Made by a program: the position numbers and the translations under genes. Source: Viscum album (lineage: Eukaryota > Streptophyta > Magnoliopsida > Santalales > Viscaceae). Taken from it: a stretch of 64,000 nt of DNA. The DNA lies in assembly GCA_963277665.1 (NCBI GenBank), contig OY728121.1:960416097-960480096 (forward strand), given 5' to 3'. The notes beneath the pieces were generated by a model. It was given only the letters and a program-made list of their open reading frames with translations, ran no database searches and was not told the origin of the DNA. Below, in pieces: positions 23,094 through 34,055 of this stretch (its first letter is position 1; each line of letters starts with the position of its first letter).

Positions 23094-24727
23094 TATAACA
23101 GCCCTGAATCTGCACTCCTGAATCTGATAAAAAAAATCATTACATTTATGGATTTTATACTGATAAACGCGACCCAATTTCAACCATAAAAACTTACAAC
23201 ATCAAAAGGAAATATTGAATCACTTATATACCCAAAGTCCTTTTAGGTTTAGTATTTTAAAGACTTAGGAAAAACTCTTACATAATAATACCCATGTCTT
23301 AAAATGATTATTTTCCCACTATACCAAGCTTCTCTTATTCCACATCATGTCTTAAACATATCCCATAAAATTATTCACACATGAAACCTTTCTATAAATA
23401 ATTTATTTTAAATCATTCTTTATAAATTGGGGAAAAAAACATAAGAAGAGGTGGCATAAATACTTAGTAAGGGTAAATATAAGCATTAAAAATTCAATTT
23501 CATAAGATGAGAATAAGGGTATGATGACATAATAAAAATTCATGAGAATAACATAGGATAATTAATACCCATAAAAACATGGATCATAAATAGTCAAACA
23601 TGACATAAAGATTTAACATAAGACAAGAGTCATATAAGTTAATGATCACGACCCATATGAAAAAATCATTGAGAAAAGGATACATTAGAACTTGATGTAA
23701 GAATAAAGAAAGCATGTTGGTAACTTGGAACATCATTTTCATATCACTATTAAAAATAGAATAACATACCCAATAAATTTAAATAATTTATTAGGAGAAA
23801 TACATAACTGGTTAACTCCATCCCTTTACTCAATGCATTAGAGAGCTATATATGGATCAACCATCATTATGAGCTATATTAGGCTCACCCTTCATCATAA
23901 AATATTTATAAGAACTATAACATAATCATAACACATGAAATATTAATTTTTTCAACATAACAATAACCATTATTATTTCATAGCTTGATTTACTCATGGA
24001 AAAGAAACAGATTCCATGAAAATCTATTTGAAACAATCATAATCCATCCATAGAAAGAATATGGATGGTATCATAAAAACATATCCTAAGTAGAGAATAA
24101 TTATTATAAAGGTTTAATGTTGTTTATTAATATAAATACTATTAAAATATCATTAAAAATATTCTTGAGGAAAATACACTTTCCTCTTTGAAAATCACTT
24201 TTAAAAACTAAAAATTTCCAGAATATTAGAAAAAATTATTTAAAAAGAAACATGGAAACTTTTAAAGTAAGAATCAAAGAATTGAGTGGTAATTACAGTG
24301 AGAAATTTATTTTATTACATAATTATTAAAATAAATATTATGTTCACACCTTTGATAAAAATTACATTGTTCAGAAAAAGACAAGAATATTCTTTTTAAA
24401 CATTTTTTAAAACGTAAAACATAGGTAAAAATAACTTTAAAAATACATTGAATAATAGTAAAAAACATTATTGAAATCATTTTAAAAAACATGGATATAT
24501 AAGTAAATTACTTTTTTACTAAAATAGGATAAATAAGGTTGACTTTTCTTAAAAAAAATTGAACCATTTTGAGCACCAAAGAGAGAAAAATGGTACATAA
24601 ACATCAAAATTATAGAAATATCCAAAAGAAAAGAAAAATTAAATGAGTTTATCAAATAAGGATCATATAATTTCCTCAAATAAAATTAAATCATAAAAAA
24701 TCCTTATTAAAATGGGATGGAAACATA

Positions 24728-25320
24728 AATCCCTTACCACTTTAGTAACTTTTTAATCATAATCCCCATGAAAGAATAACTTCAAATGAAACATAAAATA
24801 TCATGAAAATAAGGAAATTCATGATATAAAATGTCAAATGGGTATTATATAAACCTCATAAAATAATATAAGTTCATAACATAAACATATGTCCAAAAGA
24901 AAGAAAATTTGAGATGAATAACCCTTATAAAGATCACATCATTGAATTGAGTATTAATCAATGAAGAAATTATGTGAAACAATGAAAATAAAAAAGAAAA
25001 AGTAAAAAAAAAAACATAAATCATAAAAAAATCCATTTTATAGATAATATTGACATAATATAATCAATGAATAAGTGATATAACCCAATAAATGGAAATT
25101 AACTTAAGAAATCCCTTACCACTTGATAAATTTCAAGTAAAATCCCTTTGAATGAAGTAATTTGAATTATAACATAAAATACCATGAAGTATTAATGATT
25201 CGTGATAATTTTTTTTAAAATGGATGGTATATAAACCATACAAAATAAATTAGATGAATAACATTAAAACATTCCTTAATGAAGGGAAATTAATACAAAA
25301 TCCCTTACCTCAACTTCATA
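24728..25320 (-). repeat. Degenerate tandem repeats in the reverse solo LTR
   Basis: AATCCCTTACC(A/T)C begins similar blocks near 24728, 25108 and 25300. Each is followed by runs such as ATAACATAAAATACCATGAA and TATATAAACC(A/T)CA. Periods are about 380 and 195 bp, suggesting a roughly 190-bp unit, like the 200-bp array of the LTR at 2851. Confidence 0.6.
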
Positions 25321-25789
25321 CTTTCCATGTATGTACTTTAAATCCTATATAATAAACTTATATCAATTATTTTATTTCTTAATAAACTTTTAAAGGTTTA
25401 ATAAATTATTCTTAAACCATTTATTTCATTTATTTTAATGATATATTTAATTACTTAATCAGATAAGTCCATTTTGGGTGTTTTGAGGATGTTTGATTGA
25501 TAACTTCAAAATGAATTTGGTATGTTGACTATGGTTAAAGGGATCATTGTTTTATCATATATGGAATAATAATCATGAAATAAATATTATTTTTATACAT
25601 TAATCATAATTTTAAAACCAACCATTAAATATTGTAAAGACCCGGATTTCCATGTAATTTTTTACATTATATGGAATTATTTCAAGACAGCGAAATCTGA
25701 CGGCACGTGATTCCGAGGCCCGGGGTGCCTGGAATGGTCTGTTGAAGTTTTGTTAAACTTTAAATAGCGTGCATAAGTAGTTTTCATAA

Positions 25790-26440
25790 AAAAGTGGAAT
25801 AAATCTTAAACGATTTCTCGGATTAAAAATACGAGGGCACCGTTGCATTTAGGATGGTGGGTTTACCCTAGACGCGACTTAAGTTTAGTCGGCGTGAGCC
25901 TCCTATGAGAAAACCTAAAAATGACATCACCATAAATAAAATTATTAAATAAAATTATTTTATTTTTCAAATACTTATAACTCACGAACGGTAACTCAGA
26001 TTAAAAATCAGAGACCACCGCTGAACTCGTGAGGGTATTCTCTCTTTAGGCAGATACTAACTTTGGCTGGTGCGGGCCACCGGTGAAAGTTAGTTTTTGG
26101 CTGTAAATAAAATAATTAAGTGACAATTATTTTATTGTAAAATCCATTACTTTTAAACAGTAAATCGGATTGGAAATCTAAGAGTACCGCTGGGTTCGTT
26201 GGGGCGTGTTTCACTTAGGTAGATCCTAACCTTGACCGATGCGGGTCGAGAGTGATTGTTAATAATTTTCTGAACTTTTTTTAAGGTACATTCAGTAAAC
26301 GCGCGAGCATCGTTTTATAACTTTTAAATAGTTGCTCAGATTGAAAATCTGATGGCACCCTTGAATCTTCAGTGCTGAGATTCTCTTAAGGGAGGCTTTA
26401 CTTTGACCGTAGTAGGTCTGGAGAAACGGTTAAGTTTTGT
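25790..26440 (+). repeat. Four tandem U3 modules of about 170 bp
   Basis: Four degenerate units start near 25800, 25982, 26152 and 26320. Each has the order: cell AACTNNNNAACG, (T/C)CGGATTNNAAAT, a GAGGGCACCG-like stretch, a CTTAGG box, then GACCG(A/G)TGCGGGTC-like sequence. The related Tekay LTR has this module once (42310-42425). It lies upstream of the TATA box, in the enhancer position. Confidence 0.75.
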
Positions 26441-26653
26441 GACTTTTTAAAAGAAAAGAAATAAAATAATTTTAATATTTTATTTTCTTTCATATCCTCC
26501 AATGGACAAGAGGTGTGTGGGGCCAGCGATGTGTCATGGAAATAAATGGATTCACCTTCCAACCCTAAGTAACGATGTCATTGTGGAATTAGGAAGGTTC
26601 CTAATTTATGATCCCCCATTAATTCCCCACGTCGTTACTTAACCTTCCCCTCT

Positions 26654-26665
26654 CCTATATATATG
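26654..26665 (+). promoter_or_regulatory. TATA box of the solo LTR
   Basis: CCTATATATATGG in a pyrimidine-rich context, about 1 kb into the LTR and directly after the four U3 modules. Transcription in this orientation would read the GC-rich leader. Confidence 0.6.
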
Positions 26666-27447
26666 GAGTCTGGGGGGAGGTATCGGCACAGCTTCTCCAA
26701 GCAACAAAGTGCTAAAGGATCGCCGCGACACCGAAACCTTAGAGGATGGAGCCAATCCTAGCGGGAGGTGATGGGTGAAACCGAACCATGAACCGAAGGA
26801 CGATGTATGAGTAGCGTTATTGGGAACCAGTTGCGGGAATGAAGAGCACGATCCACCTTCAAGCGAAGACACTCTACAATGGGTTTTCGAGGTAGGGGGT
26901 TTATTCGTTTATGATTTTTAAATGATTTCCTCTTCCTCATTCTTGAATAACATGAATAACTCGGGTCAACTGACTAACAAGTTGACCCACAATTCATTCA
27001 TCTTTACGGTAGGTTGTTGCGGGGTTTCTTGTGGGGTTTATCTTGTTGTTTAATTCAATTGATTATTAAACCCTTAATCCCCACTTATGTTACGAGCTAA
27101 CGCAGAGGGAGCGGGTCTAACGAACTCGGCCCGAACCCTCCTCTATCTTACTATCCTTAAACCTCCATGGAAGACCACGAGTGCATCGATGCACACCGCA
27201 TGAGGAGGGTTGTAGCTCATCAGACGCGGTGAACGGAGGAGGCGGCCGGTCGCGAGAAGGGAAGCGGCGTGACCACCACACCTTCAGTGAATGGAATTCA
27301 TGGACAAAGATACAACAGAGGCCGAACCCACCTCCGGTGGGTTCCGTGGCGACTGAGCGGCATTCCTGCTTCACCAACCGAACGACCTCTGGGCCGTTTG
27401 GGAATCCGGAAGATTGGGAGGTTACACCCCCCCGCATCGGACCGCAC

Positions 27448-27610
27448 TAGGCTGCTGCCCTCAAAGAGGTCCACTGCCCTCAAGACGGGCCACCGCCCTC
27501 GGAGGGGGCCACCTCCCTCAGACCGGGTTGCCGCTCTCAGAGCGGGCCGCCGCCCTCAGACCAGGCTGCCGCCCTCGGATTGGGCCGTCTCCCCAGCGGG
27601 CCGCCGCCGC
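27448..27610. repeat. GC-rich 20-21-bp minisatellite
   Basis: Seven or eight degenerate copies of GCCGCCCTCAGACCGGGC-like sequence. The long open frames on both strands here (27117-27816) arise from the stop-poor GC-rich repeat and show no protein family. Confidence 0.8.
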
Positions 27611-28149
27611 ACGTGGGCCAGGCCACCCCTTTGCGGGACACCCTATTCTGGAAAATCCTCCCTTGCAGGATGCCCCTCTTGTGGGCCAGAATGGTCATAG
27701 GCCCAACGGGCCAATTCCACCTCGGTCCAATCCAAACCGGGTCGGACCGGACTGAGGCCCAACCGGACCCAGAAACACTTAAAGGGCCAAAACTTGCAAA
27801 CCAGACATTCGTTTGATGAACCGTCTACATCGCTGATATACTTGGACCGAGAATGTCCTTTTGGTATACTCCACTTGAGTTTTGGAGGTAGTTGGAGTAA
27901 GAATGAGTTGGATCGACCCCGAATCCAACCAGGACCTCGAAACTAAAAAGCTTATAACTCACAGACCGAGCGTCCGATTGACGCGCCGTCTGTCATGTTG
28001 GAACCCTTAAGACATATAGGTCCTTTGGGTTACTAATTTTTGGATCTTAGTGGTGGTAAAGGTATGACTGATATCTCGAGAGGTAGTTTCTACGAAACTC
28101 GAGTTCACAGGGTGTGAGGAATCCTATGGTTGGATGTAACGTGAAGAAA

Positions 28150-28350
28150 GAACATAGATCCTATGTGGGTCAACACCTATCAGATCTTGTGTGGGTCAGT
28201 GCTCAGAGATCATGTGTGGGTCAACACATACCGATCTTGTGTGGGTTAGTGCTCAATGATCCTGTGTGGGTCAGCGCATACCGATATTGTGTGGGTCAGA
28301 TCCTGTGTGGGTCAGTGGGGTTTAGTACCTATCGATCCTATGTGGGTCAA
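28150..28350. repeat. TGTGGGTCA minisatellite
   Basis: About seven units of roughly 33 bp built on GATC(C/T)TGTGTGGGTCA(G/A), some followed by ACACATACC. Within the transcribed leader part of the solo LTR. Confidence 0.8.
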
Positions 28351-28439
28351 CAACAATGCTTATTAACAGAATAAGATGATCTAGATTATGACTAGTCATC
28401 TATACTTATGTACTTAAATTATACTTGGTTTGATCTAAG

Positions 28440-28890
28440 ATTTCTATCTTAGTGGTGTTACCTGTGTGGTACATCTATCTTTGTGGTGTTACCTGTGTGG
28501 TACTTCTAGCTTCGTGTTGTTACCTGTGTAGTACTTCTATCTTCATGGTGTTACCTGTGTGGTACTTCTAGCTTCATGCTGTTACCTGTGTGGTACTTCT
28601 ACCTTCGTGGTGTTACCTGTGTGGTAGTTCTACCTTCGTGGTGTTACCTCTGTGGTACTTCTACCTTCGTAGTGTTACCTGTGTGGTACTTCTATCTTCG
28701 TGGTGTAACCTGTGTGGTACTTCTACCTTCATGGTGTTGTCATTGTGGTTTTACTTGTGTGCTTATTCTATCTTCGTGGTGTTACCTATACGGTACTTCT
28801 ACCTTCATGGTGTTACCTGTGTGGTACTTCTATCTTCATGGTGTTACCTGGGTGGTACTTATAACTTTGTGGTGTTACCTTTGTGGTATT
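28440..28890. repeat. 31-bp minisatellite
   Basis: About fourteen units of a 31-bp sequence containing GTGGTGTTACCTGTGTGGTA plus CTTCTACCTTC. Since 31 is not a multiple of three, all three frames are cycled and translate to one Cys/Trp/Tyr-rich 31-residue cycle. The two overlapping open frames here (28576-28922) are artefacts of that. Confidence 0.92.
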
Positions 28891-29777
28891 CTTCCCTCAT
28901 GTATGAGATGAGTATATCTTGATAACATAGGTATATGTATGGTCATATACCTTAGTATAGTTGATGTCTTGCATTGTGGTTTTTACTTGTGGAACTCTAG
29001 GAGACCTATGGGGGTCTTGGGGTCCCTACTGAGTATCGTTATACTCACCCCTGCACGAGCTTCACCCGCACCTTGTTGTGTCTTGTGAAGATGACGAGTA
29101 GCTGGGCTGAGACTTGAGGGAGCCAAGACCAGGTGGTAAACAGAGGAGATGGGTTGATGTGGAGTGATGTGGAGACGATTTGTACCTACCCTTCAGGTAG
29201 GATCCTCAATGGATGATCTAGGAGCTGTTTTGTACTTTTCAGTTGTATTTGTACCTTTCAGTTGTACTTGTACTTTTACAGCTCAGCTTGTATTTCGGCC
29301 CCTTTTACCTTCATCACTCTTTTACTACAGCAGTTTACTTCATAGTTGCTTCTTGTCATGTTCTCGGACCGTGTGTTTTTATAGGTTTAAAGTTAATTCC
29401 TTCTTGTTTTAGGGAATATGCCTTTCGGTGCTAGTCGTCAGCCCCTGGCCTATAGAAGAAGGGCTTAGGGTAGTCACAACACAGGCCTCGAGGGATGGGT
29501 CATGAAAATTATGGTTATGAAAAATTAATTATGTTACAATCATGGAGACGATAGGTCATACGTATGCATGAGTAACGTTTCCATTTTTCAATAAACATGA
29601 GAGAATAAAGATAAGTATTATTTTATATTTACAAAATTATTATTATATAATAAATATCATATTATCTATTTAAATACTTTATATATATTATCCATGTGAT
29701 GTGGTGATAAAAAACAAATCACATCATTTTGTGGAGGTGGTAATTCACAAATACACACCACTAGTGCAAAAACACAA

Positions 29778-30040
29778 TTTAACGTCGGTTTTTAACCGAC
29801 GTCTATAAAGGCGATGTAAAAAATATGATTTTCGGCATCAGTTATTATAAAACCGATGCCGAAAATTAATTTCGTTAAGGGTTTCGGCGTCGGTTTTCTA
29901 TATAACTGATGCTGTAACCTGGTCGAAATTGACCTTTCGGCGTCGATTTTATCTAAAACCGATGCCGAAACCCCATTTTTTTTTTTTTAAAATTTCAGCG
30001 TTAGTTTTTAAAATAACCGACGTCGTAAATTAATTTTTTT
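29778..30040. repeat. Left subterminal repeats of the CACTA element
   Basis: Five inverted pairs of TTTCGGCGTCGGTTTT-like sequence with its complement (for example TTCGGCATCAG ... CCGATGCCGAA), spaced by short A/T linkers. Expected binding sites of the TNPA-type protein. Confidence 0.88.
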
Positions 30041-30229
30041 TAGAAAAATCATAAAATTACACTTCTAAAAATATCGAAACCCCTGTACAAAAAAAAAATA
30101 AATATAAAACAATAGTCAAACAATATTTATCATTCAATAAAAACCTATAACTTACATATACCAATCATAAACAAAAAAAATATGACGTTGAAAGTTAAAA
30201 AAAAATTTAGAATAGACGTACCTGAAATT

Positions 30230-33200
30230 TACGGAAGGCTCATTGTTGGTTATTGTTGAATAATTCATTTGATTATTGGTAGGTCCAAACACCTAATATA
30301 TCAAAAGAGTTAGTTTTTTGAACCCATATGTATTATTATTTATAAATATTAGAATATACATACCTCAAATCCTAATCAGACTTAACAAATAGTTCGCAAA
30401 AGTAGACTGAATATGGGTCATTTCAGATTGGGAATAATACTGTGAATCATTGAATACCTACAATAATATTTAATGATATGAGGTTTAAAAATAAAATAAT
30501 ATGGCAGAAAATATAAAAAAATTAATACAACTAACCTTATGAAAATCAGTAGTTTCCCCAGTTGTGATTATCTCGTACATGAATCGTAAAATATAATAAC
30601 CATATTCAACATTTTCATTTTGACGATGACACTACAGTTATAAAATAGTAAATTGATAATAAATACAATATATAAAAATAAATTCAGAAAAAATATAATA
30701 TGAAAACTAATTACCTGTACTTCCACATATTTGATTTTCTTTAGTTTCTTTACTAACATGTATTCCTTGTTAAATTGTTTCCATGAACTGCATTTTCATA
30801 TATATGAACTAATAATAGATGTCTAAATAATGAAAATTAAACATAATGAGCTTATAAAAAATAAAAATAAAAACTTACTTGTTTAATAAGGTGGAAAATG
30901 GTTTACAAAATGTTCCTAATAAAGAAAAAAACCAATATAAGGTGTATTCACTTGGGCAAAATACACCTAACATCCAATGTCGCCTACAATACAAAAAGTT
31001 CACAATTAATGACATTATAATGATTATTTGTTCATAATTATGTTTATGTTCTTACTTATCAAGAAATTTCAAAAACCATCATTTAATCTCTGTTTGTGAT
31101 AATCTCTCAGATATATATTGAACTCTATCATCATTCTTCACATTTACGACTTCTAAGGAAATGTACTATGGATCTATAAAACATTAAATGCATGTTCTTT
31201 AATTTTGTAAAATAAGCTTGTGTAGATACATTAATTAAAAATAAAATATAGTTGGTCAATTTAAAACCATCTTTTATTAAAGAAATAACAATTCAAATGT
31301 CAATTTACTTACATGGAAAACAATTACACCACACTCAGACTGAGCTCTTCAAAATCAACTAAATGCATGATATCTTCTTTCATTATTCCCAATTGATAAC
31401 TTCTTCCACATATATCGGGAATCATCCGAAAATCATAGATATAATTCAAGGAATCAAAAACCTAAGATAATATTTGTAACCCAGAAGAAATATTAGAAGG
31501 TTCTAAAGCTGACTGTTCCTGAACATTTTGTTGCGTTTGAGCAGTTTCTTTTGATTTTAGATATTCCTATATAAGTTAAATGTCAGAAAACATTACAAGT
31601 AATTTTGAATCATTTGTAATTCATATTTAAAAAAGTGAATACCTCATATAAAATATAACATAGAAGACTATTTGGACAAACTAAAAAATGGTTCAGACAT
31701 TCTCTGACACAGGTGACCTCCTCAATAGGAAATGATAGTAGAGTAGTAGGATCTACAATATCAAGTACTGATACTCTAACCTGACCCATTTGTATAGGCT
31801 GATGATGTACAGAGTCCCCCAAAAAATGCACCTGTCCTAACGCCACAATATGTACATGAGGATCTTTAGCAAACAACTCACAATATAAGGCTTTATCCAA
31901 GCGAGGAGGTCAAGGATCAAAGTAAGCATATGGGGCAGGGTAGTCTAGGTGAGCAGGCTGAGAAGGCAGAAAAATGAAAAAGGTATATTAGTGTTTATAA
32001 TTTATAAAATATAAAAATTGATGAAAATAAAATAATATACCTCGAAAGGCTGTGCAGACGGGGCATGATAAGAAGATGGGGTAGGGTAGTCCGGATGAGG
32101 AGGTTGAGAAGGATGAAAAATGAAAAAGGTATATTAGTGTTTATAAATTATAAAATAGAATATTTGATGAAAATAAATTAATATACCTCGAAAGGATGTG
32201 CAGACGGGGTAGGGTAAGTAAGTGGGGCAGAGTAGTCCGGGTGAGCAGGCTGAGAAGGAAGAAAAATGAAAAAGTTATATTAGTGTTTATAATTTATAAA
32301 ATAGAAAAAATGATGACAAATAAATAATATACCTGGGAAGGATGTGTAGATGGGGCATGGTAAGCAAATGCGGCAGGGTAGTCCGGGTGATTAGGCTGAG
32401 AAGGATGAAAAATGAAAAATTTATATTAGTGTTTATAATTTATAAAATAGAAAAATTGATGACAAATAAATAATATACCTGTGAAGGCTGCGCAGACTGT
32501 GACTGTCTTTCCAAGTGTTCTAATAAATCCTTCTGCACTGCTGCTTGAATTTGATCACCCATAGACTATTTCATATCTTTCAGCTCTTCTTTTAAGGATT
32601 CTATTTCTGGGTCTCTTGATTTCTTACTCTTACCAAAAACCTTCTGAATACTAACACCCCCTGATATCCTCTAACACGGCTGAGGTGTTATGCCTTTCCC
32701 AAAGTAGTGGCTAGGATTTCCATCCTACCCTCAGGGATAAAAGTTCCCTGTGTCTCTTGCTCATGAAGTTCATCCTGAAATGAAAAATAAAAAAGTTATA
32801 TTAGTGTTTATGATTTATAAAATAGAAAAATTGTTAACAAATAAATAATATTTACTTACAATTCTATCAGCCACTTATTGATCTTCCTCTGTAAGATACT
32901 TTTCATTTTTCATTCTTCTTGCTCATTTCTATTTCTCATGGTGAGTGGGAGGAGATGGAGGACCAAACTGGACCTCTTCTGAACCACTACTTGATCGAGC
33001 TCTTAATGATTCAAATTTTTCTTCAATCATTTTATGATCCAAATATGAATACCCTCCACGTGATAAAGTATGAGGGTATACATTTCTCAACTGGATCTCC
33101 TGATAAGATCTCCTGGAGGCCTGTTATATAAAAATAAACTACTAAGTAATAAGAAAAATATATCATAAATTTTAAAATATAAAATAATTACCATACCTAT

Positions 33201-33891
33201 AATTTCTCTTCCTAACGACTGTCAAAAAATCTCTTCTATGTATCTTCATCTATAAATGGATACTTAAGACATGGGCTTTCAAACCTTCTCTTTCCAAAAA
33301 CATAATTTTTTGTCAGTTTGGTTTTAAAATCTCTCCATCGAACCACCACTAAAGAGAGATATCTTTTCTTAATTTCTTTATTTTCCTCAAAATTGAATGT
33401 CATCTGTAATTGAATAAATTTAATATGTCATTTAAAATATATAATATTAAAAAAATGAGATAAAAGAAATCAATTAATATATTTTACCATCACGGCCTCC
33501 CAAAGCTGTTGCTTCGCCGTCATGTCCACTGACTTCCAATCAGGATATAAAATACTAATCCTGTAATGGCTCTACATCACTATATAACTGACAAACTGAA
33601 CTGTATTTGGGCCAAATGCATTATTATTATCATCAAAACGGATGTGTACTTTTTCATCATCACGAGAAAGTGATAGTTTTGTTAAACGTGTAATACCACG
33701 TTTACCAACTTGAGAACTTGATTTTTGACTAGTAACAGGAAAAGTCTCCTCCGCCGAGGACGCATCAGTAGTCCTACAATTTTTTTAAATTAACAGTTTT
33801 ATTTCATTAAATAAGTATATTACTGAATATTTAATAATATGTAAAAATAGATATACCTCGATAACTGCACCTCTCTATCTTTATCTGACAT
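30230..33891 (-). pseudogene. CACTA second gene: TNPA-like protein with DUF8039-like and Ulp1-like regions
   Basis: A multi-exon gene read from ATG at 33891 (MSDKDREVQLS, then a donor). Order of readable parts: a region like the plant En/Spm transposase family Transposase_24 (VHIRFDDNNNAFGPN, LYPDWKSVDM, YPFIDED, LSRGGYSYLDHKMIEEKFE, SPPTHHEK); a repeated mini-exon array (31895-32541); a DUF8039-like exon (31643-31957, with VHHQPIQMGQVRVSV and FPIEEVTCV); and a Ulp1/C48 peptidase-like end with HWMLGVFCPSE (His codon 30977-30979) and NENVEYGYYILRFM. In active Ulp1 enzymes that last motif has Cys before G; here it is Tyr (30602-30604). At least four in-frame stops occur (for example TGA 31910-31912). 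Exon borders are my reading of GT/AG sites. TNPA-type proteins bind subterminal repeats; the role of the Ulp1 part is unknown. Confidence 0.8.
31895..32541 (-). repeat. Mini-exon tandem array, exact 146-bp period
   Basis: Exon borders repeat every 146 bp: donor edges at 32479, 32333, 32187 and 32041 (each ATATAC on plus, GTATAT on the coding strand). Acceptors CTCAG lie after 32395, 32249 and 31957. Three internal exons are exactly 63 bp (32333-32395, 32187-32249, 32041-32103), encoding 21-residue units with the pattern P-x-H-P-D-Y-P-A-P-x-x-Y-x-x-P-S-x-x-P. The flanking long exons end or begin with parts of the same unit. The acceptor of the 32041-32103 exon is CTCAA, so it should be skipped. 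Because 63 is divisible by three, changes in copy number keep the frame. Confidence 0.85.
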
Positions 33892-34055
33892 TGCTACTAG
33901 AAAGTGTAATGAAATTTTGTGTACCTTCATATCATTAGAAATATGAATAATTAGAAACAAGGAAGACAAAAATAAGTAAGTAAAAAAAGAGGCATGCATT
34001 TTTAAGTTTCAAAAATGGAAACAAAATATAAATATTTACTAGAAAAATCAGGAGA

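Larger units (their letters stand above)
25633..29507 (+). mobile_element. Solo LTR, Tekay/Del-related, rich in internal repeats
   Basis: Starts TGTAAAGACCCGGATTTCC and ends GGGATGGGTCATGAAA, matching in outline the Tekay LTR at 42142 (TGTAATGTCCCAG ... ACGGGTCATGACA). It shares the late block TTATACTCACCCCTGCACG. The flanks AATAT (25628-25632) and ATTAT (29508-29512) are a one-mismatch target duplication. There is no PBS or gag-pol, so it is a solo LTR. It holds four U3 modules, a TATA box and three separate minisatellites. GC content rises sharply in 27100-27800, unlike its AT-rich surroundings. Confidence 0.82.

Noticed and set aside
24307..25036. Minus-strand Phe/Ile-rich frames of 61-75 codons
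   Set aside because: Typical chance frames of AT-rich LTR sequence; hydrophobic content follows from T-rich codons.
27117..27816. Overlapping GC-rich open frames (up to 143 codons)
   Set aside because: Low stop density due to GC-rich minisatellite and leader; frames on both strands overlap and none shows a domain.
31895..32541. 146-bp period as nucleosome phasing
   Set aside because: The number is close to core-particle DNA, but the unit is exon plus intron and a coding explanation suffices.
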